The notes below the pieces were generated by a model. That model ran no database searches and was not told the DNA's origin. It saw only the letters and a program-made list of their open reading frames with translations. The position numbers were made by a program, and so were the translations under genes. A stretch of 64,000 bases of DNA from Blasia pusilla. Its lineage: Eukaryota; Marchantiophyta; Marchantiopsida; Blasiales. The stretch covers positions 50,468,001-50,532,000 of the forward strand of contig CM114272.1 of assembly GCA_050084515.1 (NCBI GenBank), written 5' to 3'. Below, piece by piece: positions 42,626 through 54,562 of this stretch (position 1 is its first letter; each line of letters starts with the position of its first letter).

Positions 42626-45338
42626 GGATGGCCCTGAAACTTTCATGGGTGATGTGAAAAATCTTCTCAAAAAGATGGATAGTTCACATCTTGTCAATTA
42701 GGCACGAAACTACAATAAAAAATCACTTTGCCTCTTTCATCGTACATTTTTTTTTCCTCCAAAGCTCAAAATCCTTGGGAAAAAAATGATCTTGTTTCCT
42801 CACATTATGATGCATTTGATAAAAAAAATTCAAGATTTATAGACAGCCAAGAGTGAATTTCTTCCAAAATGTAGATTCGAGACCACAATCATCTATCTTC
42901 CAACTTTTTTTCTTGTAGGTGTTGTTAATATTTCCCATCTTTTTGGTTCCACACATTTTCCAACCATTGGATGGGGCTTAAATTTTGTAAGGATATGTAT
43001 CCAACCATTTGAGATCACTTCAATGGTGAGATCACCATTTGAGATCACTTCACTCCGATCTTGTTAATTAGGCATAAAAAAGGAAATAAATTTTATGTTT
43101 CCCTCTTTCCTCATGTTCTTTTTTTTGTCTCTAAAGCTCGGAATCCTTGGGAAAAAAATGATCGTGGCTCTCAACAATGTGATGGATTAGCATCTTGGCT
43201 CTCATCATGTGATTCACCAAGCTTAAGACCCTAATTTCACCAAGCTAAAAACCCCAATTCACCAAGATGAAAACCCTAATTTCACATGACTTGTAAAAGT
43301 TTCATGCTTTTTTATTTCATGATTGCTTTTGGTCTTCTTATGCTATGTTAACGGTTTTTTTTTCAAATATGAAATTTATTAGTTTTTGGATATTATGATA
43401 AGTTTTTATTAAATATTTTTTATTCATGATATTCATTTTCATTTTGTGTTTGATATTTGAGATTTCTATTTTATTTCTTTTTTTAAGAAATATTTTTTGA
43501 TTCAATTTTTTATGTTAATGATTTATTATTTTAAATATTTTTGGACTCAATTGAGAATCTCCACTCCAAAGGATTTTATGTTTGCTTTGGTTTAATAGTT
43601 TTTTCTTGTATTAGGTTCATCACTTATTTATGACTAGATTAAAAAATAGTTATACTATCATTATTATTATTTAGTAGATTATTCCATATCCTTGATGTCC
43701 TATTAAATGATAGAAAATTTTCAACATAGTTTGGATTCCTTCAATTTCCAAGGATTTTTTTTAAAAAAAATTTCTTCATTTTTGTGTTATTTCTCCGCTA
43801 TTTCTCCTAAGGTTGGTTTTATTATATTATAAATAATTGTTTTTTATTTACTATTATCCAAATTATGTTTTCTTATACATGTGTGTGAGAAAACTATACC
43901 AATCATGGGATATGACTTGTACATGATTGAGTTACTTCTAATACTATTAGAGTCGTTACGTTATGATTGATTTAGTTTCCCAAGTCATATAAAATGATTG
44001 AACCAGTAGAATTATACTTTCAGTCATTTTGTACATAAGTCATTATAAGTCAAGTCATAAAAACCATAGTTTTCTTATAGTGAAACTCCAACCAAATCTT
44101 GGAATGGTGGATGTATAACTCTCAAGGATGCAAGAAGGCCTTCTAAAGTCTAGAGTTTTCCTTTAGTTAATGAATCCTCAGCAAGTTTGGAGCTAGAAAG
44201 TGGGAAAACATGTGAACTTCGTCATGATTCAAATAGACGCCTTTCACGAACTCTCTTTACATTGTGGAGATTTAGGCACGAGTTGTAGGCTAGAGGTATG
44301 GGTAGTACGTGCACTATCTAGCTATATAAACATCCAATGAACATTATGGATTACCTTCAATTGACAAAGGACTAGAGCTAAGAGGGTTAAGAATGGAATG
44401 TGACATCTTTGGATTTATCAAACTCTTTGGAACATGGATAGGTAGTGGAGTAGGGGTTGCAATGCTCTCATCCTAACCATATTCTAAGGCCCGGTCATCA
44501 TTCCCATCAAAATATCAATACTAGATTTAAGGCATTCCAAATAATTTTCAACAACTTGCATCCTTTTTGTTAAGGTGGATAAGCCACCATGGGAAAAAAA
44601 ATTACTATCACATAGATCAGAAACTTGATGAACAAGGAATTTAGCAATCTCACTTGTTCTTGTAACAAAAATACGTTGGAAAGTAGTCATATTGTATGCT
44701 AATGTATATATAACAATAGAACTTGTTGAGACCCAAAAACATACAACGGCAAGGTAGATTACGGGAAGAGAAAATATTTATACACATGCTAATTTTGTGG
44801 GATCCATAAATAAAAAAAGAGCATAAAATATTTGCACAAATCCTTGTGATGTTTAGGAGATTCTTAACAAGAAATGTGCAGAAATTAGAAGAAACCATAT
44901 GAAGAAAACCTTGTTGAGAGTTTCTTGGCTTGGGGATCCTTTAAGTATCCCCAAAGAATCCTCAATGTCTTGCAACAAGGGGCTCACCCCCTCTCTATCC
45001 TCTATATAATATGCAAAATTTTAAGTCAATTTCACAAACTATGGTACTAATAAAAAACAATTATGGTTGATTAGAGACCAGATTTCAAACTTGCATGAAA
45101 AACTTACCAAATTGCGCTTAGCTTGTGCCATTACACTTCTCCTATTGGGGTTGGGATTCTCTACCTTTGAGAAAATTTCTTTTATGAGCTTAGACCTATT
45201 TTGTCCCTTTGGAGAAAACCACTAAGCTTTCAAAAGTTCCTAACTTTATGGATTCACATCCGAGGGGGAGGGGCATTTAGGGCTATAACCAAGATTGCAC
45301 GGAAACGGACAAGTCCATCCATGGGACAGTCATGGAAC
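42626..45338. other. AT-rich unassigned DNA with duplicated blocks
   Basis: No gene is seen. Two imperfect copies of a 130-bp block (42,690-42,815 and 43,050-43,180; both contain GGAAAAAAATGATC after AATCCTTGG) lie about 360 bp apart. At 43,205-43,285 a 22-bp word with ACCCTAATTTCACCAAG repeats three to four times. The rest is low-complexity AT. Confidence 0.5.
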
Positions 45339-45339
45339 A

Positions 45340-46290
45340 CGGGGCGCAAGCACGGGATTTTTTGGCGCCCACATCCACCGCGCAGACTCCACTTGCGGGC
45401 CATCGGTGAGGGCTTTGATGAAGGATGCGGGCTTCAGTTGCAACATGGGCTGCAAGCGGGTGCAACGTGCGGGCTGCTTGCAGGCTAGGGTGCGGGCGTG
45501 ATACCAACGTCCAGGCTGCTTGCGGGCCGCCATGCCCGTGCGCGAGCTAGTTGCGGACCTTGGAGCCCGCGTGCGGGCTACTTTCGGACCTAAGAGCGGG
45601 TATCCAAGCCTTGAAGCCCGCGTCCAAGCTAATTGCAGGCCGCTTGCAGGCCTGGGAGCTCGCGCGTGGGCTTGTTGTGGACCTTGGAGACCGCGTGCGA
45701 GCTCAGGCATGGGCTAGGGTGCAGGCCGTGAAGCTCGGGCTGCTAGTAGGCCTGAGAGCCCGCATGCGGGCTACGGCGTGGGCTCGCATGCGGGCGGTCA
45801 AGCCTGCGCATGGGCTACGAGCCTTGGAGCCTGCCTGCCTGTAGGGTAGGTCGCGAGCCACCAAGCTTGCATGCAGGCTCATTGCGGGCTAGAGTGCAGG
45901 CTACAACGCGGGCTCGCATGCGAGCCTTTGAGCCCGCGCATAGGCTAGTTGCGGGCCGTGAAGCCCACGCGCGGGATCTTTGCGAGCTATGTTGTGGGCT
46001 TATTGCAAGCTCAGGCGTTGGCTGCTTGCAGGCCTAGCAGCCCGCATGCGGGCCTCTGAGCCCACGCGCGGGCTAGTTTCCGGCTAGGGCGTGGACGAGT
46101 TGCAAGCCTTGGAGCCATCATGCAGGCTAGGGCACAGGCCGTCGAGCCCATGCATGGCGTGCACCGCGGGCTCCCAGCCCGTGGATGGCCCGCAGAGAGT
46201 CCGCGTGCGGGTCTGGGAGCCGGCATGCGGGCTAGGGCGTGGGCTCGCATGCGGGTCGCCGAGCCAACGCACGGGCTTCTTGCGGTGTAG
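45340..46290. repeat. GC-rich degenerate minisatellite with palindromic core
   Basis: About 950 bp are made of variants of GAGCCCGCGTGCGGGCTAG and TTGCGGGCCTTG in units of roughly 30-45 bp. The core AGCCCGCATGCGGGCT at 45,757-45,772 is a perfect 16-bp palindrome, and many near-perfect versions surround it. Because the palindrome avoids stops, several frames on both strands are open here, and none is a gene. The array is far more GC-rich than the DNA on either side. Confidence 0.88.
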
Positions 46291-46741
46291 GCCAAGGGTT
46301 TGGGCGGGCCCTGTGATTTTAGTGGGATATTAAATATTTTTTGTCACTATTATGGTTTGGATGATTGACTGTTTGAGAGGTTGGAATAGTGTTGTTTTAG
46401 AGAAGATAAGTTAGTTAGAAATAAGAGTAATTGAAGAATTTGTGATCTTAGTGGTTTAAAAAGGAATGAAAATATTAAAATAGATTTGAATAGGGTGGTT
46501 GTATTGCAAAATAGGTCTGTTGGAAATTTAAAATAGGTCAAGAAGTTAGGATAGGTCAAGAAGGAATCTAATAAGAGAATAAAACTAGGTTTATTTAATG
46601 AAAATTAATGGAGATGGTTTAGTAATCAATTGTAAGTGGGGTAGATGATTTGGGAACTTAGAAGGGTTCATTCTCTTCCTTCCATCCTTCCCTATATAAA
46701 CTTGCTCATTTTTTGTATACCCTCACAATCTCATTCATCCC

Positions 46742-46776
<35 letters not shown>

Positions 46777-47113
46777 CGGAAATTTTTTTTCTCCATAGAT
46801 AGCTAAACTTGATAAGTGATAATATGTTTTGCCACTAGATAATCCTGATAAGTTAAGGTATCTCGATTATCTAGGTTAGCATATTGATATTTCTTGTTCA
46901 TAGTGAGTGTTCCAAGTTTTGATTTTGGAGCATTCACGAATAATATTTGGTGTAATTTGCATACATTTTACTGATTGATATATACTAATATTGACATAGT
47001 AAATTACTGTGAATTCTTCAAATATTGTTGGGTGGGGTTAGTGAATGCATGTAGTCATGATCAAAGCTAGAGAACTCCAATAGATCGTGAAGAAAAATTG
47101 GGAAAAAGTATAG
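46291..47113. other. Unassigned flank of the hAT relic; CT microsatellite
   Basis: The stretch is AT-rich with no gene. A (CT)14 run lies at 46,745-46,773, preceded by CCTATATAAAC at about 46,690, so a promoter for the following transposase could lie here. I found no hAT terminal inverted repeat. Confidence 0.45.
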
Positions 47114-48740
47114 ATGGAAGGTGGAACATCAAGCACATGGCAATGCAAGTATTGTTCCTATTATATGAAAACCTATCATAGCACGCGGATGGTGGAGCAT
47201 TTTACATGGGAGAGACGAAAGAAAAAGGATGGGAATCATGATACCCATCATGCCAAATTATGTGTGAATGTCCCTCCCAACGTGCAATGGGATCTCCGAA
47301 ACATGATACTAGTGGGAAATGGACAAAGAAGGCAAGCAAGACCTTCGACTGAAGTGGACGAGACGAGTCCATTACAAATAGGTTTGCAAAAAATAGGAAA
47401 TAGTGTTTATATTGTACAAAATGTTGATGGGGTTGCGAACATGCCATCGAGTGACAGTCTCGAGGAATGCAGAGGAGATGTTGGGCCCATTCGAGGGAGT
47501 AGTAGTTCCAAGAAGAAGCAAGCCGATCTGAGGGATTCTTTCAACATCCAAGGAATAGAAGTTGCGAATGACATGTGAGCAAAGTGTTTCTACAAATGTG
47601 GAATACCATTCAACGTAGTATGGCAAGATGCTTTCAAACAAGCACTGTTGGCAACAAGGGTTACTCAGGACCTAGTTACAATTCCTTGTGCACCACCCTA
47701 CTTGAGAAACATATGGGGAAGGTGAAGGATAAGGTGGATGGCATATTGGAAAATTTGTGTTTGGGGGCCACGATCATAATGGATTCTTGGACCAATGTTA
47801 GGAGCGAGTCTTTAGTGAACATAATGGTCTCATGCTCACAAGGTGAGGTCATGATTGAGTCGGTAGATACCAAAGGGAAATCCCAAACGGCGAAATGGTT
47901 GGTAGGTCACATAGAAAGGACTATCATGCACATCGGTCCATAGAATGTGTTGCAACTTGTGATAGAAAATGCTAGCAATGAGCAAGCACGAGGGAAACTT
48001 ATCAAAGAAAAGTTCCCTCATATTCTTTGGGGTGGATGCATATCACATTCTCTTGATCTAGTCTGCAAAGAGTGGGGTAAATGGCCTTGGGTGGACAAGA
48101 TTTTTGCAAGCTCGTGAGATGGTAGTATTTGTGAAGACTAGAACTTGGGTGATGGCCAAATTCATTGAAACCAATCCAATGAAGAGATGATTGTTGCGTC
48201 CTACAAATACACGCTTTGCCACAAATTTTATCATGTTGGGGCGGGTCTTAGAATTGAGGGAGGCGTTCCACACCATGGTTACCACCAATACTTTTAGGAA
48301 GTATTTCAATGGCAGGAATGCGAGACAAAGGGAGTAGGCACAAGAGATTGAGACTACTGTGGCCAATCATAATTTTTGGATGGTGGGTGAGGAGTTTCTA
48401 TGTTGTGGCTCAACCAACTATTATTCTGTTGAAGGAGTGTGATGGTCATAAAGCAATGAAGGGGCGTTTTCATCGCCTTATTTTTTAGATAATGGAAGAG
48501 ACTCGTTCTTTTTCTGTAACTTCATGGCTCGGTGTGGATGGAAGGCATCGCGATTATTTTGTCACAATATCTAGAGCTACAGAGATGGTCGATTTTATTT
48601 CTAGGCGGTGAGCACTTATCCACAACAAGTTACATGCAATAGGCTACATTCTTGCCCCTTACAATCTTCTTGATAGTGTTCAAGACGTCACTTCAAATGT
48701 TGAGTGCATGAGAGATTTCAAACAATATTTGAAACTTTAA
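47114..48740 (+). pseudogene. hAT-family transposase relic
   Basis: The first frame (47,114-47,578) starts with a BED-type zinc finger, WQCKYCSYYMKTYHSTRMVE with a later HHAKLCVNVPPNV, the plant hAT form. Downstream are GYSGPSYNSLCTTLLEKHMG, ATIIMDSWTNVRSESLVNIM (the region with the first catalytic Asp), GKSQTAKWLVGHIERTIMHI, LVIENASNEQARGKLIKEKF and PHILWGGCISHSLDLV. Later pieces include LLRPTNTRFATNFIMLGRV. Stops and frameshifts follow after about 47,940, and the C-terminal dimerisation domain is missing. The relic is cut at about 48,843 by the 3' LTR of element D. An intact version would excise and insert hAT DNA elements. Confidence 0.85.
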
Positions 48741-49120
48741 GCAATGGGGGTGCAAGGCTTTAATGTCACCGAGAGTTTGGAAACATTGTGAACCATCAGG
48801 AAATAGTTGTGGAGGAATTTGGTAGGGAAAATGTTGATTTGGTAGGAAAGTCGAGCACAACTCGTGCTCCGACCTTATCCATGCTTGACAAACATTCTAT
48901 ACTCTCCTCAAGAATTGGCTTTGGCAAAATTATTTTCCCAAGAGGGGTAATCCACTCTCATGGGGAAAATAACAAACCAAAACATTCATTATTTTAGTAT
49001 GTCTAAACTCCTCTAAGGTGACAAGTCTCTCATCTTCACACACACCACACACTAGAAACCTCTCAAAGAATAGACCATGATCAAGTTACTCTCCCAAGAA
49101 GAATGATCCACTCTTATTGG

Positions 49121-49125
49121 AAGAG
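49121..49125. repeat. Target-site duplication of the chromovirus (left copy)
   Basis: AAGAG here and at 55,067-55,071 flank the outer LTR ends, while the homologous site in C at 36,523-36,536 (opposite strand) has it once. Confidence 0.93.
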
Positions 49126-49478
49126 TGTAACTCTCCAGCTCACGGAACCACTCTAGAGTTGCTCAAAGGTAGAATGCCCTCAAGGCCTCTCCTCTTCCTT
49201 TATATACTTAGAGATAGGTACAATGAAGACAAATTAGCTCTACCTATCCTTATGCCACATGTCCTACTCTCATAGCATGAGAGAATCTCCTTTGGAGTCT
49301 AATGTCCCAACCTCATCTTCCTCAACCTCATCCTTATCTCCCTTTTCACCAACCTATGGCCCCACTCTCATCTTTATCTCATGTATCTTGTCTTTTCTCT
49401 TTTTGGTTGATTCTTTCCCACTTATGCACTTCATGTCATAGATTCTAACTTAACTATGACTAACAAAGGATGGTTACA
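49126..49478 (-). repeat. Chromovirus 3' LTR
   Basis: The 353-bp LTR has terminal TGTAAC...GTTACA. It is identical by eye to the other LTR except for one base near 49,425 (C against T). A TATATA box lies about 75 bp from the plus-strand left edge. Confidence 0.93.
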
Positions 49479-49494
49479 AACCTCCCCCCATTTA
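49479..49494 (-). promoter_or_regulatory. Chromovirus polypurine tract
   Basis: On the minus strand AAATGGGGGGAGGTT lies immediately before the 3' LTR. Confidence 0.85.
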
Positions 49495-49827
49495 AGACAC
49501 AACGTCCTCGTTGTGAGAACTTTCAAACTCTTGCACTATTAATGGTGCGTTCGTCAAGTTGGCTGAGGGTTCCCATGTGGCCTCAAATAGTGGATATCCT
49601 TTCCATTGGACCAAATATTCAACTCGTTGGTGATGAGCTCCTCGAGTGCGTTTCTTCAAGATACGTTCCACTTCAAATTCTTCATGATCTCCGACTATTT
49701 GAGGTAGTGGTGGAGTGACAATATTGTCCTTAAATCTCTTAGGGCGTGGAATAAACGGTCGAAGAAGAGAGACATGAAACACAGGATGGATTTTCATATG
49801 CATCGGTATGTCTAGCTTATACGCCAC
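49492..49827 (-). pseudogene. Chromovirus integrase tail and chromodomain
   Basis: The frame begins in the integrase C-terminal region (AYKLDIPMHMKIHPVFHVSL, LRPFIP) and ends in a chromodomain: FEVERILKKRTR, then VEYLVQWKGYPLFEATWEPS. The aromatic cage positions (V-E-Y, W, and the W of ATWEP) are retained. Chromodomains direct integration toward methylated histone marks in heterochromatin, which fits a site inside another retroelement. Confidence 0.9.
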
Positions 49828-50701
49828 TTGGGCGCCACATTTTTTTCTAGGATAGTGAAAGGCCCAATATAGCGAGGATTAAGCTTACGAACTCCTACTA
49901 ATGATAAATTGGTTGTTGGTAACCAAACCTTGTCCCCTTCACAAAACTCGACATCTCGACGATGAGCATCTGCATATTTTTTTGTCGATTTTGGGCAATA
50001 ACCAACTTCTCCTTAGCAAGTTGAACCCTTTCTGAATTTGGTCCACAAACTCATTAAGCTGCAAAGCTACCTTTGTAGGTTCCTCAGACTTTTCCCTATT
50101 CGAGTGAGACTAGAAGGAATTGAGGGATGCTCGCCATGCATTAAAAAGAACGGTGTGATCTTAGTGGAAGAGTTCATGGAGTTATTGTATGAGAACTCTA
50201 CTAAGGGTAACAATGAGTCCCATCCTTATTGATCCTCCAATGTTAAAGCGCGAGCATATCCTCAATAGTACGGTTGGCCCTTTCGGTTTGTCCATCGGTT
50301 TGAGGGTGATAAGTCAGAGACATGGCTAGTTTAGTTTGGAGCAATCCGAATAAAGCCTTCCAAAATAAACTCGTGAAATGGGTTCCCCTATCAGTGATAA
50401 GTACTTTAGGAAGACCATGATGGACAAAGACTGTCTCGATGTAGATCCTAGCCAACTTTGGTGCAGTCACAGTCTTCTTGGTCGGACGAAGGTGTATCAT
50501 CTTGCTTAGTCTATCCACAAAGACCAAAATAGAGTCATATCCCGTCGTACATGGTAGCTTAAAAACAAGATCCATAGTGACTTCCCAACGTTTTTGAGGT
50601 ATTGGGATCGGCTGCAACAATCCTACTGGTTTTGTGTTACTAGCCTTGATTTCTTGACAAATCCTATAACTCCTTACATATATGTCAACATCTTCTCTCA
50701 T
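49828..50701 (-). pseudogene. Chromovirus integrase core
   Basis: The core carries MDLVFKLPCTTGYDSILVFV (first Asp), PKVLITDRGTHFTS (second Asp) and HPQTDGQTERANRT (Glu), so D, D and E are all present. The zinc-domain C..C occurs just upstream in the YRICQEI region, although the first cysteine is replaced by tyrosine or arginine context. Downstream the text VEFSYNNSMNSSTKITPFFL is readable after two stops at about 50,240 and 50,220. It is broken but well preserved. Confidence 0.88.
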
Positions 50702-50719
50702 TTTGGGCCAATAGTACGC

Positions 50720-51382
50720 TCATTGTAATCCCTCTAAGGTTTTTTCAGCTCCCATATGACCCGCAATGACTGTGTCGTAAGCTTCAGACAATACTTCAGT
50801 GCGTAATTGTGGATCTTGTGGGATCCATACTTTACCTTTATGGAAAACCAATCCTTGAGCCTTGTATACTCTGTTGGCATGAATAGCCGATGCAATTTCT
50901 TCATCCTCCTTTGTGGCTTTGGATAACTTTTTCCACCAACTAGAGTGAATCTCCACTTCAGATATGTTATTCATCTGTGGTATACGAGTCAAGGCGTCTG
51001 CCAACTGCTTCTTTCCTTCCACATAGACAATTTTCATCATGAATTGTTGTCGCCATTCTGCCCATCGAATTTGACGTTTGGAGAGTTCCTTCTGGGACTC
51101 TAAGTAGACCAAGGGCTTGTGATCAGTCTCCACCACAAACTCCTTATCGCCCAAGTAATGTTTCCAATGCTTGGTTGCCAACACAATAGCAAGTTCTTCT
51201 CGCTCAGTTGTATGGTAGTTTTGCTCCGCTAGCAATAGCTTGTGAGAAAAGAAGGCAATAGGATGCCATCCATCCTCCCATTCTTGTTGTAGTACTCCTC
51301 CAATGCTAGTATCTGAAGCATCTGTGGCCAACTTGATGGGTCGATTAGGATCATACCACTTCAATATAGGGGCTTTGATCAA
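50720..51382 (-). pseudogene. Chromovirus RNase H
   Basis: The 220-residue open frame shows LATDASDTSIGGVLQQ (first Asp), NYHTTEREELAIVLATKHWK (Glu) and FVVETDHKPLVYL (Asp), then the tether to the integrase with the histidines of the zinc domain (YDTVIAGHMGAEKT). It ends in a stop just before MREDVDIYVRSYR of the integrase. Confidence 0.9.
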
Positions 51383-51459
51383 GGCATCCTTTAATGATTG
51401 AAAAGCAATCTCTTGTGATGTGCCCCAATTCCATTTTTGTCCTTTCCCTAGTAAAGCTG

Positions 51460-52365
51460 TTAAGGATTGTGCAATTTGAGCAAAACCTTTGACAAATCTT
51501 GATAGAATCCTGTTAACCCTAGAAAACTCTTCAATTGAGTTTGATCCTCAGATACACTCCATTTTTGGATCGCTTCTACCTTCTCACTCATCACTTGGAT
51601 ACCTTCTGCGCTTACTCGATGCCCTAGATAATCAACTTCTGTTTTACCGAACTCACATTTTGACGCTTTAGCATACAACTCATTATCTCTTAGGATTTGA
51701 AGGACTTCTCATAGATGATTTATATGCTCCTCTATCGTTTTACTATAGACTAAGATATCATCTAAGAATACAATGATAGACTTGTCTAAATATGGACGAA
51801 AGATATCATTCATTAGACCCATAAAGGTTGCAGGTGCATTAGTAAGACCAAATGGCATGACTAAGTATTCAAAGTGTCCATACCTAGTACGAAAAGAAGT
51901 CTTGTGCACATCTTCATCCGCAATTCGAATTTGGTTGTAGCCACTACGAAGGTCAAGTTTGGTGAAGTATTTTGCTCCGTGTAGTTGGTGGAACAAATCA
52001 TCCATTTTTGGTAATGGATATTTGTTTTTGATTGTTTGTTGATTCAGTGCTCGATAGTCGATACACAGTCGCATGCTTCCATCCTTCTTTTTCACAAAAA
52101 GGACAGGGGCTCCATATGTCGAGACGCTTGGTTGGATGAAGCCTTTCTGCAACATCTCCTCCACTTGGGCTTTGCATTCTTCTAATTCTCTTGGAGCTAA
52201 GCGGTAAAGAGCTTTACATGGTGGTGTGCTTCCTTGAAGGATCTCAATCTTGTGGTCTACCCTCCGTTTGGGTGGTAACCCTGATGGTAAATCATTTGGG
52301 AATACATCTTTGTATTCCTCCAATACTTCTCTCAACTTGTCTGGTACCTCTGAATATTTTTTCAA
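51460..52365 (-). pseudogene. Chromovirus reverse transcriptase
   Basis: In the frame 52,365-51,709 the RT blocks are complete: [40 protein letters not shown] (motif A), [17 protein letters not shown] (motif B) and [12 protein letters not shown] (motif C, FLDD). A stop after EEHINHL at about 51,709 interrupts it. The thumb goes on in the same frame as KCEFGKTEVDYLGHRVSAEG. A further frameshift lies between 51,460 and 51,382. Confidence 0.92.
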
Positions 52366-52430
52366 ACCATAAACATCTCTTATTAAACCTAGGAAACATA
52401 CATCTTGATGTTTGATGGCAGTTTTTCCTA

Positions 52431-52856
52431 TTACATCTGGGGTAGGGTTCTAGGACGTGATCTGACTCTGTCTCCGTAAAGCTTCCACTCTCGGGTCTTC
52501 ACAGTCTTTTTTCCCCAATCTACCTCTGGATTATACTGTTCCATCCAAGGCATTCCCAAGATAACATCATAACGTGCTAACCTAATGACCTTCATCTCCA
52601 ACTCTTCCACATACTTTCCTATCCTCAACTCTACCCTTCGAGGAAGCTTCTCAATCTTTTCTGTTTTCCCGTTTGGTAATTCTACCTCTTCTTTGTGATC
52701 CCTCTCTAAAGCTAAGCCCAATTTCATAGCTATGGCTCTTGAAAGGAAGTTTTCTGTTGCCCGAGGATCAATCAACACTCTAACTTGGGATCCTTCTACT
52801 TCCCCGTCTATAACAATGAGACGTGTTTCTCCTCTCTTCAAACCATTTACCTCCAC
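52431..52856 (-). pseudogene. Chromovirus aspartic protease
   Basis: The frame includes VRVLIDPRATENFLSRAIAM, the place of the retropepsin active site, where D-S-G has become D-P-R, so the catalytic triad is lost. The second block, YDVILGMPWMEQYNPEVDWG, is typical of plant gypsy proteases. It lies between gag and RT in another frame. Confidence 0.85.
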
Positions 52857-52918
52857 ATGTTTGTGTCGACCCTCACCTTTCCTCCTTTTGTTAGAACCAG
52901 TATATCCGCGAGGCGCGA

Positions 52919-54118
52919 TTAGTGGTGGTTGGCGTTTCCTTGAGGTCGGCCTTCTTCGTCATCTTCCTGCATATGCCCTCCTTCAAGATGATTAAGGGGG
53001 CGACGATATGGCCTATTTCCGAGCCTACGAAGACGACAATTCATGGCTATATGACCATATCTACCACACTCAAAACATTGGCGTGTATCTCTTCGGACTT
53101 CGAATTCTCTCCCTCCTCTAGGAACTCCAACCCCATCGGTTCGAGGAGCAATCCCTTGTATGTTGGGGTTCCGATCTCTCTCCATTGGCACCCTTCTATT
53201 ATACCTTCGCGGCGCATAACCATCTCGTGCTCGAAGGTTACCCAACTCTATGGATGTGGGTCCGTAGTGGTTGTTCATGGAAGCAACCACCTCTCCTCCT
53301 CCTTCGTATACATTTGCCATACGTTGGGCACATGCATTTGTCTCATTGATATCTTTTGGGTTGTATCGAATCACCTCTTGACGCACCTTCTTCTTCAAAC
53401 CTCTCTTAAACAGATCGAGAGCTTCTGGCCGACTCATGTCGCGGATTTGTATCTGCAAGTCACGAAACTCTTCGATGTAGTCCTCCACAGTTCCTTTTTG
53501 CTCCAGTCGCCATAAATTCAGTCTAGCAGTGAGGATTGGATCCCTGACTTAGAAATTTTTGTGACCCTTGCTTCATTCCGCTCCATGTAATTTGTTGAGT
53601 TGTTTCAATCAAGGATCTCTCCCATCCTTGATACCATGTCAATGCTCGATCGATTAACCAAGATCTTACGAACATCCCTGAAATATGATCATCAATGTTG
53701 AAAAGGGATAAATGGATTTCCATCCGAGTGATCCAACCCTCTAATATCCCCATGGCTCGACTTCCTTTGTACGGTTCTACCTTGCATACCTTTGTCATTT
53801 TCAATATCAATGAGGCTTGAGCATTCATCTCCATCACTCTTTGTGCTGCTTGGGCCTCCAATGCTCGTGCCCTTAAGGTTTTGTCACTCTCCCCAGAAAA
53901 GTCACGACACTCGTGGTTTCCGTCTCCATCCCACCTATCGGAAGAACTCTCTCTCTCTCTACTCTCATATTTCTGACTGAAGCAACTTCTTGCGCTAATT
54001 CTTGGACTTGGTTTTGACTTTGATCAAATGCAACTCTTAACTCTCTCAATTCACGAATCATATCCCTCAAAGTTTCTTCCATGATCGCTCCGACTTTCCC
54101 TTGACCCTTTATTATCAC
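52919..54118 (-). pseudogene. Chromovirus gag
   Basis: Three pieces in alternating frames make one gag of about 400 residues. They are a coiled-coil-like start (ETLRDMIRELRELRVAFDQS), the capsid core (VEPYKGSRAMGILEGWITRM, ALTWYQGWERSL; then YIEEFRDLQIQIRDMSRPEA) and one zinc knuckle, CFECGRYGHIAMNC, near the end. Frameshifts lie at about 53,870 and 53,500. The order and spacing are those of plant chromoviruses. Confidence 0.85.
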
Positions 54119-54119
54119 T

Positions 54120-54562
54120 CTAATATAAGATCAAGATATACACCTGCCAATTTCGCACAATAGGGACTACAAAAGGCAGTGTTGACGCAATGACTTCATT
54201 ATAATACTCTTGGCCAAACTTCCTCACCATAAACTCTCTATATGCTATCTTAGGTTGACAAACCAGATGGACTATACATCGAGTGTTAAAAAACACTTGT
54301 GGGGGCCTATTCAAATCCATTCCCCATATCTCCTCTAAAACAATATATAAATAGTGCAATCCCACACACGATCATATGTAACAATAGGGAGGATCACCGG
54401 ATAGCGAGACTCCATCACTTGCGTCATGAAAACTTCACCAAAGTGATATACGAGGTATCTTGTGAACCACTGTCTATCTACATATAAGAGTTTGATGGTG
54501 AACGGATTAAGAAATGGGAAATTAGGAGCCACTCTCGCTCCCCCTCCATCCATTACCTGCAA
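54120..54562 (-). pseudogene. Pre-gag leader frames in the chromovirus
   Basis: Two frames overlap at 54,335-54,365. The first reads FPFLNPFTIKLLYVDRQWFT and RYLVYHFGEVF, and ends WDCTIYILF. The second reads MDLNRPPQVFFN and YNEVIASTLPFVVPIV. Both blocks are homologous to the leader of element C at 36,729-37,183. The module occupies the 600 bp between primer site and gag, longer than most chromovirus leaders. Its function is unknown. Confidence 0.5.

Noticed and set aside
43205-43285. Interstitial telomere-like repeat
   Set aside because: AAACCCTAA occurs only as part of a longer 22-bp word repeated three to four times; there is no continuous telomeric array.
45283-46295. Many overlapping open frames on both strands in the GC-rich array
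   Set aside because: They are by-products of a palindromic minisatellite without stop codons; the translations are low-complexity and have no domain.
52922-53515. 197-codon plus-strand frame opposite the chromovirus gag
   Set aside because: It is an antisense shadow; the minus strand shows the zinc knuckle and capsid text.
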